From Halorubrum ruber (GTDB taxonomy: Archaea; Halobacteriota; Halobacteria; Halobacteriales; Haloferacaceae), in assembly GCF_018228765.1 (NCBI RefSeq), contig NZ_CP073695.1, forward strand, positions 2,837,218 through 2,901,217: a DNA stretch of 64,000 nucleotides, read 5' to 3'. This document shows positions 26,499 through 36,222 of the stretch, piece after piece; the first letter of the stretch is position 1; each line of letters starts with the position of its first letter. Under the pieces are notes generated by a model. It was not told the origin of the DNA and made no database searches. It was given only the letters and a program-made list of their open reading frames with translations. Position numbers and translations under genes: made by a program.

Positions 26499-28675
26499 AT
26501 GAGCATCGACATCGATCCACTGCGCGAGGCCGACGGGCTCACCGTCACCGACCACATCGAGAACACGCAGTTCGAGGTGTACACCGATCGGCCGGTCGAG
26601 CCGCGACCGCGTCCCGAGTCCGACCACTACTTCCCCGTCGACGCCAGCGTCGCGGTCGAGACCGGATCGATCGAGATTCCGCGGGTCGCTGTCGTTCAGG
26701 CCCGTGACGGTGACGGGGTACTGTTGACCCGGGGCGACTGTTACGAGATGCCACGGGACACGTACCACGTCGGAATCGACCCCGCCCCGACGAAGCTGTA
26801 CCTCACGTTCGACTCTGGGTTCTCTGTCTCCACGACCGACCGGACCACGCGGATCGACCTCAACACGCCGAGCATGGTCGGGCTCGGCTTTCGATCGCTC
26901 CACCAGACACCGGCGGGGACCATCACCACCCCCACGGACCCGGAATCGCTGATGGACGCCGTCTCGCTGCTCGGCTCCGCGCTCCAGACGACCAGCCCGG
27001 AGCGGTCGTTCCCCACCCTGCGCGGGCATCCGCCGCTGATCGAGCCCGGCGACGAGTTCCGCGTCCCCGAGCGGGTCGAACCGGTCGACAGCGGCGTTCG
27101 GATCGTCGTCCCCCGGAGTACCGCTACCTCTACCCCGTCGTCTCGCTGGCGTACTACTTCGCGGCCGACGTGGTGCCGGGCGACGCCCCGCGGATCGAGG
27201 GCGACGGGTGGACGTATCCGCTCGAACCGGGGTTCGAGGAACGGACCGCGCAGGTGCTCAGGCAGTCGTTCCACATGGACTGTCTCGCCCGCACGGAGGG
27301 GTTCTACCCGGTCGACCTCCACGAGCGCGAGACGACGGACCTCGACCTCGACTGGGAGCGGCTGTACGACATCCCGCTCGCGGAGCGGCTCGGCGAGTAC
27401 CTCGACGTTCCCTTCGAGGCGGTCGAGCCCGAACTCCCGCAGTGGACGCTGACGACCGACGTCCGTCCCGATCCGGAGAACGTGGAGATGCTCCCGTTCG
27501 TCGCCGGCGAGCTGTCGATCGTCCGCTCGCCGGAGACCGTCACGCCGGTGGACGACGACGGCGGCGTCGGCGTCGGCTTCTTCGGCGGTGCGGACCGAAG
27601 TTCGTCGGCGGCCACGAGGCGGGAAGTCCCGGTTGGCGGCGTCGGACCCAACGGCCCCGGTGACGGCGAGTTCGTGCGCGGTGGCGCGAGCGCGAAGACT
27701 ACCCGCGGTGCGGACGCCTCCACGGAACGCGGCGCCGTCGCGGCGCAGACAGAGTTCGTCCGCCCGGAGCCCGTCGACACCGTCGAGCACGCGTGGGTCG
27801 GCGACGGCGTCCCGCTCGACGCCAACAAGGCGACGCTCGACGCGTACCACCGGCGGCTGGAGGCAGGGCAGGTCGAGCAGTCCCGGATCTCCGTCCTCGT
27901 GGTCTGTAACGACGACCAGATGCGCGAGGAGGGGAACGTCGCCGACCTCTACGGCCTCCGCGACATGGTCCAGTTCGACATCGAGGTGCGCCACGACCTC
28001 ACCCGCGAGGAGATGCGCGAGGTGCTGGAGTCAGACGTCGACTTCCTCCACTACATCGGCCACGTCGACGACCGCGGGATGCAGTGCGCCGAGGAGTACC
28101 TAGATCTGACTGACCAAGATCTCGAGATCGGCGTCAGCGCCTTCCTGCTCAACGCATGCCAGTCTTACCAGCAGGGTGAGGCCCTCGTCCACCGCGGCTC
28201 GCGCGGCGGCATCGTCACCCTCTCCGACGTGGCGAACTCGCCCGCGACGAAGCTCGGCCGGATCATCGCCCGCCTGATGAACAGCGGGTTCAACCTCCGG
28301 ACCGCGCTCCACGTCGCGAAGCGGGAGTTGATTACAGGTCATCAGTACATCGTGGTGGGCGACGGGGGGACAACGATCTGTCAGAGTCGGAGTGGAGCAG
28401 CACTCATTTTGAATATGGATCAACAATCTGACTCAACTTGGAATATATCAACTGAAATATTTCCCAATGGTCCATATGGTCTCGGATCGATGAGTTCACT
28501 AAATCTGGGGACAGTCAGCAAGAATTACTATGTCCCAAATGGCATTTCTGCCACAGGAATCTCTCCGGGTGAAGTATACGACTTCTTACAATTAGAGACG
28601 GTGCCGGTGTTCACTGATGGCGGTCTGACTTGGAGTGATGAATTATTGTCGTCTACGGACCAGGATCAACAGTAG
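26499..28675 (+). pseudogene. CHAT-domain (caspase-like) protein, single frameshift
   Basis: About 725 residues when one base is restored. The first frame runs from ATG 26499 (MSIDIDPLREADGLTVTDHI) to near 27115, where a C5 run is probably one C short. The second frame resumes as EYRYLYPVVSLAYYFAADV and runs to 28675. The C-terminal third is a CHAT protease domain: catalytic His in VDFLHYIGHVDDRG and Cys in AFLLNACQSYQQGEALVH. CHAT proteases cut partner proteins, often in stress or defence responses. A stretch of Gly/Ala/Thr linker lies at about residues 355-410. Bases 28370-28675 are strikingly AT-richer than the rest. An in-frame ATG at 26433, behind a TATA-like box, is an alternative start. 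Confidence 0.75.
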
Positions 28676-28784
28676 CCATGTTCGCAGCCGCGGGCGCCGC
28701 CTGCGTCAGCAGCAGCAACGCACTGAACAGGACGCCGGCCATTTTCGGGTGCTCTGCCACGTAATCTGCCACACTTTCGTGCAT
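28653..28784 (-). CDS. DUF7503-like haloarchaeal membrane mini-protein
   Basis: A 43-residue protein. It reads MHESVADYVAEHPKMAGVLF followed by a hydrophobic stretch SALLLLTQAAPAAANMAT and ends VDPGP. The layout of a short acidic head, a 'AEHP(R/K)M.GVLF' motif, one membrane helix ending in TQA and a GP end is the pattern of the DUF7503 family, found next to many haloarchaeal genes. The gene runs toward the CHAT gene and overlaps its 3' end by 23 bases. Function unknown. Confidence 0.65.
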   Translation of the reverse strand: MHESVADYVAEHPKMAGVLFSALLLLTQAAPAAANMATVDPGP

Positions 28785-29003
28785 ATTCGAAAAGTATCAG
28801 GATAAATAAATATTAAGATTGTTCTGCGGTTGTATAATAGACATATTTAAATTAGTGATGTACTGTATTAAATACCAAAAGCACCGAATTTCGGTATTTC
28901 AGCTTATTTTGTCGGTACCGAACTGGTCGACGAAACCGCACTCTCCCACGGCGTCGACCGAGGACTGCGTTTTTTCACTGCCGGGCGCGGAACGTATCGT
29001 ACC

Positions 29004-29252
29004 ATGACCGACATCGAAACGGCGATCCGAGAGGCGTTCGAGCACACCGAGTACGACCTCGGCGACGTCGCGGTCAACCGCCGACAGGTCCGCGTGCCGG
29101 TGAGACAGGAGGGCGCCGACCCCGACGCGCTGCGGGCGGTGATAGAGGAGGCGCTCGGCGCGGACGCGCTCGCGGCCGTGACGGTAACCACGGAGCGCAT
29201 CGCCGGCGAGGACACCGTCGGCACCGTCGTGTCGTTCCGCTACCGGGACTGA
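29004..29252 (+). CDS. Conserved haloarchaeal protein of unknown function
   Basis: An 82-residue acidic protein, MTDIETAIREAFEHTEYDLG at the start and VGTVVSFRYRD at the end. It has an alternating helix-strand pattern (helix at 1-16, strands near 22-33 and 68-80, helix near 42-55) but no motif I recognise. The 220 bp before it (28785-29003) are AT-rich for the window and hold no further gene that I can support. It is not in an obvious operon. Confidence 0.6.
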   Translation: MTDIETAIREAFEHTEYDLGDVAVNRRQVRVPVRQEGADPDALRAVIEEALGADALAAVTVTTERIAGEDTVGTVVSFRYRD

Positions 29253-29346
29253 CGCGGCCGACGGGCGGGCCGGGACCCGAGCGCGGCGCCCGGGCCTACA
29301 ACGCGGTACGGTTAACAGGGCGGTACCCGTACACACGGATCATACG

Positions 29347-30146
29347 ATGACGGCCGAGGACGGACACGACGGCGCACAGTACCTCGCCGGCTCGCCCGTT
29401 CGAGTCGCGATACTCCGGGCGCTGCGCGAGGAGCCGCGGCGCCCGGCCGAGCTGACCGACGCGGTCGACGCCACCCGAACGACGGTCCAGCGGATCCTCG
29501 CGGGGTTCCGCGAGCGCGACTGGGTCGTGAAACGCGGCGCCGACTACCGGGTGACGCCGACCGGGGAACGCGTCCACGACGCGTACGAGACGCTTCTGAC
29601 GGAGGTCGAACGCGGCGACCGCTACGGCCGGTTCGCCGAGACGGTCGAGCGCGTCGGCGTCGACTTCCCCGCGGAGGGGATCCCGGACAGCGACCTCACG
29701 GTCGCGTCCGACCAGAACCCGCTGGCGGCCGTCGACCGCCTCACCGAGCTCTTACGCGAGAGCCGCGGGGCGGAGATCCGGGCCGTCTCTCCGGTCGTCC
29801 TCCAGCAGTTCAACGACGCGGCGGCCGCGGCGCTGGACGACGGCGCGAGCGTCGAGCTGATCGTCGACCGCGACGTGGTCGACGCGTCGGTCGCGGAGTT
29901 CGGCCCGGCGACCGACCGCGCGCTCACCGACGACGACGCGACGGTGTACGTGAGCGCCGAGCCGATCGAGTACGGGCTCGTCCGGTGTGACGACGTCGCG
30001 CGTGCGTGACCGCGTACGACGAGCGGAACAACCCGCGGTGCGTGCTCGAATCGACCGACGATCCGGTGGTCGACTGGGTCGACGACGCGTTCGCGTCGCT
30101 TCGAGACGACGCGACGCGGCTCTCGGCGGTCGTCGAACGCGCCTGA
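29347..30146 (+). pseudogene. Winged-helix regulator with C-terminal effector domain, frameshifted near the 3' end
   Basis: The first frame (29347-30009) encodes 220 residues: a winged helix at about 12-75 (VRVAILRALREEPRRPAELT, then TRTTVQRILAGFRERDWVVK) and a FilR1-like/DUF7343-type C-terminal domain with VELIVDRDVVDASVAEFGPA. It stops right after VRCDDVARA. The expected continuation follows in another frame: VTAYDERNNPRCVLESTDDP and a helical end with the stop at 30146. Inserting one G near 30004 joins them to about 265 residues, the usual size. Function: probable haloarchaeal transcriptional regulator, target unknown. Confidence 0.65.
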
Positions 30147-30164
30147 GAAGGGGAGCGGCGGCCG

Positions 30165-30293
30165 CTACGCCTCGTCGGTCGCGGCGTCGTCGTCGCCGGC
30201 GGCCGTCTCGGTCGTCGCGTCGTCGTCCGGGTCGAAGTTCGCGGGCACGACCGTCGGGTGATCGATGCCGACGGAGGGCGTGGTGGCGCTCAT
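30165..30293 (-). CDS. Small acidic protein of unknown function
   Basis: A 42-residue open frame starting MSATTPSVGIDHPTVVPANF and ending in an Asp/Ala/Thr-rich tail. The first half looks like a short conserved motif of a haloarchaeal mini-protein; the tail is disordered. A TATA-like stretch AATTTTTAG lies about 35 bp before its start on the minus strand. Its 3' end faces the regulator gene. Real but small; function unknown. Confidence 0.45.
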   Translation of the reverse strand: MSATTPSVGIDHPTVVPANFDPDDDATTETAAGDDDAATDEA

Positions 30294-30390
30294 GGTTCTA
30301 CGCGATCGTACGCGACTCTCACCCTAAAAATTACCCATAGGCATAACGCATCCGGGCGCGGGCGACGGATGCGCTCGGGTTATATCGGCG

Positions 30391-30924
30391 TTAGGCGACC
30401 TGCTCGTCGTACAGGTCCTGCGCGTGTTCGATGGCCTCCTTCGCCGCCGCCTTGTCCTCCCAGCCGAGCGTTTCGACCTCCTTGCCGGCCTCGAGGTTCT
30501 TGTAGGTCGCGAAGAACTCGTCTATCTCGTCGAGGGTCTGCTGGGGGATGTCCTCGAGGTCCTCGATGTGGTCGAACCGGGGGTCCTCGGTCGGCACCGC
30601 GATCACCTTGTCGTCCTGCTCGCCGTCGTCGTCCATCTTCATCATGGCGACGGGGCGGGCCTCGACGACGCAGCCGGGGAACGTCTGGTCCTCGACGAGC
30701 ACCATCACGTCGAAGGGGTCCTCGTCGTCGTAGTACGACTGCGGGATGAAGCCGTAGTCGTACGGGTAGTGGACGTTCGAGTGGAGCACGCGGTCGAGCA
30801 CGACGCCGGGGATGTCCTTGTCGTACTCGTACTTGTTCCGCTCGCCCTTGAGACACTCGACGACGGCGTAGATCTCGTCCGGCGCGTTCGGTCCCGTCTC
30901 GAGATCCTCCCAGAGGTTGGCCAT
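30391..30924 (-). CDS. ppa: Inorganic pyrophosphatase
   Basis: A 177-residue family I soluble pyrophosphatase that hydrolyses pyrophosphate from biosynthetic reactions, driving them forward. The active-site signature is visible: ECLKGERNKYEYDKDIPGVV (near 23), YPYDYGFIPQSYYDDEDPFD (near 53) with the three metal-binding aspartates, and KVIAVPTEDPRFDHIEDLED (near 105). The length agrees with archaeal Ppa. The ATG at 30924 is chosen over upstream starts because MANLWEDLETGPNAP is the usual N-terminus. Confidence 0.95.
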   Translation of the reverse strand: MANLWEDLETGPNAPDEIYAVVECLKGERNKYEYDKDIPGVVLDRVLHSNVHYPYDYGFIPQSYYDDEDPFDVMVLVEDQTFPGCVVEARPVAMMKMDDDGEQDDKVIAVPTEDPRFDHIEDLEDIPQQTLDEIDEFFATYKNLEAGKEVETLGWEDKAAAKEAIEHAQDLYDEQVA

Positions 30925-30992
30925 GTGTCCGTTGGTGGGTGGAAGTCGGCCAAAGTCCTTTCGGGATCGCGCGAGCGCGTCCATCATCGGTC

Positions 30993-31044
30993 CCCGTCGC
31001 AACGACGGGAAGCCGGCGTCACTGACCCCCGTCGCAACGACGGG
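30993..31044. repeat. Two identical short hairpins, 35 bp apart
   Basis: CCCGTCG-CAA-CGACGGG occurs at 30993-31009 and again at 31028-31044. Each is a perfect 7-bp stem with a 3-base loop. They sit in the 410-bp gap between the divergent ppa and PadR genes, upstream of ppa. They could be regulatory RNA hairpins in a long ppa leader or a small duplication. The rest of the gap (31045-31300) shows no gene. Confidence 0.4.
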
Positions 31045-31334
31045 ACGACGGCGCCACCGAACCACGAGGAACCGAGGTCGCGAGGGCGGACACCGGGCGA
31101 GGCCGGATCTCCGCGGTTTCGATCGTGAGCCGTACGCCGAGCGCGACCGACGATCCATCGGTCCACCCGCCGAAAGCGGAATCGATCAGTCGAACGCGTT
31201 CCATCGCCGGATACCACGAGCGTCCGCCGAGAGACCGTCGATACCGAGAGATCCGGACAACCGTGCGGGGTTACGCATCGCAACGGTCGTGAATGTTGAG
31301 AAAGATTATAAGTTCGGGTCCCCTCCCGTCAGGC

Positions 31335-31685
31335 ATGTCAGAGGCACAAACAGTCACTGATGAATCGACGGCGGCAAGCGATCTCACGGCGTTCCAACAG
31401 AACATCCTCACGATCCTCGCCGAGGAGCCGATGTACGGCCTCGCCATCAAGCGGGAGTTAGAGGCGTACTACGGCTCCGAAGTGAACCACGGCCGCCTGT
31501 ACCCCAACCTCGACGACCTCGTCGAGCACGGGCTCGTCGAGAAGAGCGAACTCGACAAGCGGACGAACCAGTACGAGCTCACCGACGAGGGCCACGACGT
31601 CGTCCTCGGCCAGATCGAGTGGGTCCTCGACCGGTTCGTCACCGACGAGGAACGCGCGGACGAGGTCCGCGCGCTGCTCGAGTAA
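31335..31685 (+). CDS. PadR-family transcriptional regulator
   Basis: A 116-residue winged-helix protein. LTAFQQNILTILAEEPMYGL is followed by AIKRELEAYYGSEVNHGRLY, the recognition-helix region of PadR proteins, and the wing KSELDKRTNQYELTDEGHDV. The C-terminal helix (VLGQIEWVLDRFVTDEERAD) would dimerise. The ATG at 31335 lies about 27 bp behind a TATA-like GATTATAAG (31303), so the transcript is probably leaderless. Archaeal PadR proteins are repressors; the target is unknown. Confidence 0.85.
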   Translation: MSEAQTVTDESTAASDLTAFQQNILTILAEEPMYGLAIKRELEAYYGSEVNHGRLYPNLDDLVEHGLVEKSELDKRTNQYELTDEGHDVVLGQIEWVLDRFVTDEERADEVRALLE

Positions 31686-31779
31686 GCCGGAGCGCCGGCA
31701 CCCGCGCGGTATCGGTTTCCAACTGAAATTTTGGCACACGGCGCGGCGAAAGCCGCGTTCTCTCTCCGCCGAGCGACCG

Positions 31780-32550
31780 CTACGTCGAACCGTCGTCGTC
31801 GGCCGACTCTCGGTCGTCGAGGGCCTCGACCGCGACGGACTCGTCCACGTCGGCGGCGACGGACTCGATCACGGAGAGCGACTCGTCGACGGCGGCCAGT
31901 TGCTCGTCGGTCGGCCACCCGTTCCGGACGAAGTACTCCTCGCGGAACTCGGCGCGCATCTGCGGCGTGGCGTCGTCGACCGGGCGGACGTAGTGGTTGC
32001 TCATGAACGACGCGAACGTCTCCGCGGTCCGCGCGTGGACCTCGGCCTCGCACTCGCCGACCGCCGCGGCGACCGCCTCGTTGTACGCGGCCACCTCGCG
32101 GTAGCGGTCGGCGTCGCCCGGGCCGGACAGCGACACCTCGACCGCGCGGTCGGTGTCCTCGACGCGGTCGAGCTGGACCGTCCCCTCCTCCATCCACTCG
32201 TCGGGGTACAACACGAGCGTGTCGTCCTCGCCGCGGACGCGCGCGGTGTAGCCGTACTCGGTCGCGAGCGCGTCGCGCCGCTCGCGGTACTGGTCGGCCG
32301 CCTCCTCGATCTCGGGCGTCGGCTCCGCGGACTCGGCCTCGCGGGCGAGCCGGGTGAGCCGCTCCGCCTCGTCGACGGCCTCGACCGGCACGTCCGGGAC
32401 GCGCTCCTCGTCGCGGTCGGGCGACTCTGCGGCGTCCGCGGGATCGTCCGCGTCGGCGGATCCGTTCGCCTCCGCGTCGTTCTCCGCCGCCATCATCTCC
32501 CGCGCCCGTTCCTTGGCCCACTCCGGCGGCTCGTCGTCAGTTCGCGTCAT
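31780..32550 (-). CDS. rnhA-linked haloarchaeal protein (DUF7108-like)
   Basis: A 256-residue acidic protein with no domain of known function. It has a charged low-complexity section at about 20-50, then a conserved globular part (EIEEAADQYRERRDALATEY, later FASFMSNHYVRPVDDATPQM and EFREEYFVRNGWPTDEQLAA). It begins 14 bases inside the 3' end of rnhA, so the two are translated from one message. The tight link to RNase H hints at a nucleic-acid role, which is inference only. Confidence 0.7.
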   Translation of the reverse strand: MTRTDDEPPEWAKERAREMMAAENDAEANGSADADDPADAAESPDRDEERVPDVPVEAVDEAERLTRLAREAESAEPTPEIEEAADQYRERRDALATEYGYTARVRGEDDTLVLYPDEWMEEGTVQLDRVEDTDRAVEVSLSGPGDADRYREVAAYNEAVAAAVGECEAEVHARTAETFASFMSNHYVRPVDDATPQMRAEFREEYFVRNGWPTDEQLAAVDESLSVIESVAADVDESVAVEALDDRESADDDGST

Positions 32551-33133
32551 CGAGTGCCTCGTTCGCCAGATCGTCGGCGCGTTCGTTTATTTCCCGCGGT
32601 ACGTGGGCGATCGACCAGCGGTCGAACCGCTCTAACAGCTCGCGGGCGCGGACCCGCCGCTCGCGGAGCTCCGGGTCGTTGGCGTCCCACTCGCCGCGGA
32701 TCTGCTTGACGATGAGTTGGGAGTCGCCGCGGACGTCGACGGCGTCGAAGCCGTACTCGTCGGCCGCCTCCAGCGCGCGGATCAGCGCGGCGTACTCGGC
32801 CTGGTTGTTGGTGGCGCGGCCGATCCGCTCGCCGCCCTCGGCGACGACGCCGTCGGACGTGACAAGACACCAGCCGACCGCGGCCGGCCCGGGGTTCCCG
32901 CGGGAGGCGCCGTCGAAGTAGACGTGCGCGCGGCCGCCGCCGTCGCGCAGCAGGGCGGTCAGCCGCGTCGGGTCGCTCCCCTGAACGACGACCTTGTCGT
33001 CGTACGCGACCGCGACGGCCCCCTCTCGCTCGGCGCGCCACCGCTCGTGGGGGGTGTTCCCCTCGTCGATCCGGACGCCCTCGCCCGCGAGTCGCTCGCG
33101 CGCGGCGGCCGGGTCGCAGTCGATCGTCGGCAT
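32537..33133 (-). CDS. rnhA: Ribonuclease HI
   Basis: A 198-residue enzyme that cuts the RNA strand of RNA-DNA hybrids. Residues 1-65 are a haloarchaeal N-terminal domain; the RNase H core follows. Catalytic acids are visible in AHVYFDGASRGNPGPAAVGW (Asp), RATNNQAEYAALIRALEAAD (Glu), VDVRGDSQLIVKQIRGEWDA (Asp) and NERADDLANEALDD (Asp). The ATG at 33133 begins MPTIDCDPAAARERL. It is the first gene of a unit with the overlapping DUF7108-like gene. Confidence 0.92.
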   Translation of the reverse strand: MPTIDCDPAAARERLAGEGVRIDEGNTPHERWRAEREGAVAVAYDDKVVVQGSDPTRLTALLRDGGGRAHVYFDGASRGNPGPAAVGWCLVTSDGVVAEGGERIGRATNNQAEYAALIRALEAADEYGFDAVDVRGDSQLIVKQIRGEWDANDPELRERRVRARELLERFDRWSIAHVPREINERADDLANEALDDAN

Positions 33134-33273
33134 TCGTCCGGGTTCCGCGCCCGGCGAACAAAGGGCTGTCCGTCCGCTGTCCACAGGAGACCGACCGGGG
33201 GTCACAACCCGTGGTACTCTCCCACACGGTAACGAACTTTTAAGTTAAACCGTTTGGATAGTATATAAATGCG

Positions 33274-34269
33274 ATGACACGGCCCACCCGGCAACGGGAT
33301 CACGACCGGCAGCGCGTGGGGGACGAAGAGGCCGAGGAAGACGAGATCGACGTCGAGGAGGTCGAGGACATCGACGAGTTGGACCCCGAGGACTTCGATC
33401 CGGAGGACCTCACCCGGACGGCCGACGGGGAGCTGATACACGAGGAGACGGGGATGATCATCGAAGACGAGCAGATCGATCCCGGCCCGGAGTGGCGCGC
33501 GTTCAACCACTCGGAGCGGCAGGAGAAGTCGCGCGTCGGCGCCCCGACGACGAAGACGATGCACGACAAGGGACTGACGACGACGATCGACTGGAAGGAC
33601 AAGGACGCCTACGGGCGCTCCATCTCCTCGAAGAAGCGGTCGCAGATGCACCGGCTGCGGAAGTGGCAGGAGCGGATCCGGACGAAGGACGCCGGCGAGC
33701 GCAACCTCCAGTTCGCGCTCTCGGAGATCGACCGGATGGCGTCGGCGCTGGGCGTGCCGCGCTCGGTACGCGAAGTGGCGTCCGTCATCTACCGACGCGC
33801 GCTCAACGAGGACCTCATTCGGGGGCGCTCCATCGAAGGCGTCTCCACCGCGGCCCTGTACGCCGCCTGTCGCAAGGAGGGCATTCCGCGGAGCCTCGAA
33901 GAGATTTCCGAGGTCTCGCGGGTCGACCGCAAGGAGATCGGCCGGACGTACCGCTACATCTCCCAGGAGCTCGGCTTGGAGATGCGCCCGGTCGACCCGA
34001 AGAAGTACGTCCCGCGATTCTCCTCGGAGTTAGAGCTCTCCGAGGAGGTCCAGTCGAAGGCCAACGAGATCATCGAGACGACCGCCGAGCAGGGACTGCT
34101 CTCCGGGAAGTCGCCCACCGGCTACGCCGCCGCCGCCATCTACGCGGCCTCGCTGCTCTGTAACGAGAAGAAGACCCAGCGCGAGGTCGCCGACGTCGCG
34201 CAGGTCACCGAGGTCACCATCCGCAACCGGTACCAAGAGCAGATCGAAGCGATGGGAATTCACAGTTAG
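33274..34269 (+). CDS. tfb: Transcription initiation factor IIB without zinc-ribbon cysteines
   Basis: A 331-residue TFB that recruits RNA polymerase to TBP-bound promoters. The B-reader/linker is intact ([20 protein letters not shown]). The two cyclin repeats are at about 140-235 ([20 protein letters not shown]) and 240-325 ([20 protein letters not shown]), ending with a recognition helix. Normal TFBs start with a CX2C...CX2C zinc ribbon. Here the matching segment (about 40-75) contains [20 protein letters not shown] and has no cysteine; Cys occurs only in the cyclin repeats. Residues 1-40 are extremely acidic. A TATA-like TTTTAAG is about 33 bp upstream. Confidence 0.92.
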   Translation: MTRPTRQRDHDRQRVGDEEAEEDEIDVEEVEDIDELDPEDFDPEDLTRTADGELIHEETGMIIEDEQIDPGPEWRAFNHSERQEKSRVGAPTTKTMHDKGLTTTIDWKDKDAYGRSISSKKRSQMHRLRKWQERIRTKDAGERNLQFALSEIDRMASALGVPRSVREVASVIYRRALNEDLIRGRSIEGVSTAALYAACRKEGIPRSLEEISEVSRVDRKEIGRTYRYISQELGLEMRPVDPKKYVPRFSSELELSEEVQSKANEIIETTAEQGLLSGKSPTGYAAAAIYAASLLCNEKKTQREVADVAQVTEVTIRNRYQEQIEAMGIHS

Positions 34270-34373
34270 GACGGTCTCGTGGTCGGTTCTCCCCTTTCCT
34301 GCTTTCTTTTTCGGGCTTCGCGTCCCGCCGCGCCGGAAACGTTCAAGCCGGTGCGCCGCCAACGCCGATCCGA

Positions 34374-35701
34374 ATGCGGCTCGACGAGTTCATCGAGTTC
34401 GAGGCGAACGAGCGCGCCGAGCGGCGGCGCCTCGCCGCGGAGAAGGACTACGGGGTTCTCGACCACCTCGACTCCTTCGAGCGGCGCTTCGACGAGCATG
34501 TCTCCGACGACGCCGTCGTCGGCAGCGTCTCGCCCTCTATCTTCGTCGGCCGCGCGGACTACCCGAACGTCTCGACCGGCCTGCTCTCGCCCGTCGGCCG
34601 CGAGGAGCGCGCCGCGGCGTTCGAGACCTCCGCGGCGTGGTACGAGGAGGGCGTCTCCATCTCCGACGTGTTCGACCGCCGGACCAGCCTGCTCAACTCG
34701 ACGCGCGGCGTCGACGTCGCGGACGCCGGCGTGACCGGCGGGGTGAAATCGGTCGGGAACGGCGGCGGCCCGGCCGAGAGCGTCCACGACGCGTGGAACG
34801 GCTGGCTCGGCGTCCAACGCGAGATCGCCATCGCGGACCGCCCGGTCGACGTGGAGATCGGCCTCGACGGTCGGCCGGACCTCGACTTCGAAGTCGGGAC
34901 CGAGGACATCAAGACGCCGACCGGGCCGCGCGCCGCGGCGCGGACCGCGGACCTCGGCGAGAACCCCCACGTCCCGCAGCCGGTGAAGAAGACCTTGGAG
35001 GACGACGACTGGCGCGCCGAGGGCGCCATGACGTACCTCTACCGCCGCGGGTTCGACGTGTACGAGATCAACACGATCCTTTCAGCGGGCGCGCTCGGGC
35101 AGGGCGAGAACCGCCGGCTCGTCCCGACGCGCTGGTCGATCACGGCCGTCGACGACACGGTCGGGCAGTTCCTCCGCGGGTCGATCCGCGACAACCCGAC
35201 CGTCGACCGGATCGAGGTCCACCGCAACGAGTACCTCGGCAACGCATTCTGGGTGATCTTGGTCCCGGGCCGCTGGGAGTACGAACTCGTCGAGATGAAA
35301 TCGCCCGGCTCGATCTGGAATCCCGACCCCGAGGCGGGCGTCTACCTCGCGGCCGCGAGCGAAGGCCGCGAGGGGCGGACCGGCTACGTCGAGGAGACGG
35401 CGGGCGCCTACTACGCGTCTCGCTTGGGGGTCTTAGAGCACCTCGACGACCGCGGGCGGCAGGCGAAGGCGCTCGTCTGCCGCCACGTCTCCGACGACTA
35501 CTGGGACCGGTCGGCGTGTGGCAGGTGCGCGAGGCCGTCCGCAACGCGTTCGAGGGCGAGTTCGGGGCCGCGGAGACGTTCGGCGAGGCGGTCCGCGGCG
35601 TCGCCGACCAGCTCCCCGTCTCGCTCGGCCGCCTCCGACGGAAGTCGACGATGGCCGCCGGGCTCCAGGCGAACCTCGGGGACTTCGTCGACGCGGACTG
35701 A
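34374..35701 (+). pseudogene. nreA: Archaeal DNA repair protein NreA, single frameshift near the C-terminus
   Basis: Nre proteins act in repair of DNA-damage such as that by mitomycin C and bind PCNA. The first frame starts MRLDEFIEFEANERAERRRL and is normal through YVEETAGAYYASRLGVLEHL to CRHVSDDYW near 35504. The frame then breaks. The expected C-terminus continues in the next frame: GPVGVWQVREAVRNAFEGEF, ending QANLGDFVDAD at 35701. QANLGDF fits the PIP-box QxxLxxF pattern for PCNA. Adding one G to the G3 run at 35503-35505 restores about 442 residues. Read straight on, the frame ends at 35726 with a nonsense tail. Confidence 0.8.
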
Positions 35702-35717
35702 GCCGGCCGGCGACGGT

Positions 35718-36187
35718 TACTTATAAACAACTGTGGAAGCGGTATCGTTTGTTTATAAAACGACGTGCGGTCGGCGCGCGCCTCCGAGCGGCCGCCCCCG
35801 GCGGCCGCGAGGAGCGCGTGCGAGGGACGCGGCGACCGGAGCGTAGCGGAGGGAGCCGCGAGGCTGGGGAGGCGTGAGGCTGCGGTGCGGGGCGGTCGGG
35901 TGGGACTCGAAGGGGCAGCCGTGAGGCGGGCGCAGGCGACGTAAGCACTGGAAGGAGCGAGCAACGCGAGCGACTGAAGCGCGCAGCGAGCGTGCGCCCG
36001 CCTCACGGCTGGGGCTTCGACGGTGTTCGTGTCGATGAGCAGATTATAAACTGTAGTGTCGTACAGCCGAGCGGCTGGGGCTTCGGTGGTGTTCGCAGTG
36101 AATCCGCTAGTGGCGATTTATAAATAAACGGCTGGGGCTTCGATGGTGTTTGCTGCGTCAACGCGGTCAGCTATTTATAAATAAACG
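35718..36187 (+). repeat. Composite structured intergenic element, copy D (three tail units)
   Basis: Plus-strand copy just after nreA. It has TTATAAA boxes at 35722 and 35752, then GAGGCTGGGGAGGCGTGAGG near 35860-35880, and GGGACTCGAAGGGGCAG near 35902-35918. The main stem is a perfect 19 bp: CAGCCGTGAGGCGGGCGCA (35916-35934) with TGCGCCCGCCTCACGGCTG (35993-36011). Three tail units with GGCTGGGGCTTCG motifs follow, ending in TATA-like boxes near 36043, 36117 and 36175. The tail faces the 3' end of the DUF7130 gene. It is the inverted partner of copy E. Confidence 0.75.
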
Positions 36188-36222
36188 ACGAGAACGAGAG
36201 CGGGGTTCCCGCCGTCGTCGTC

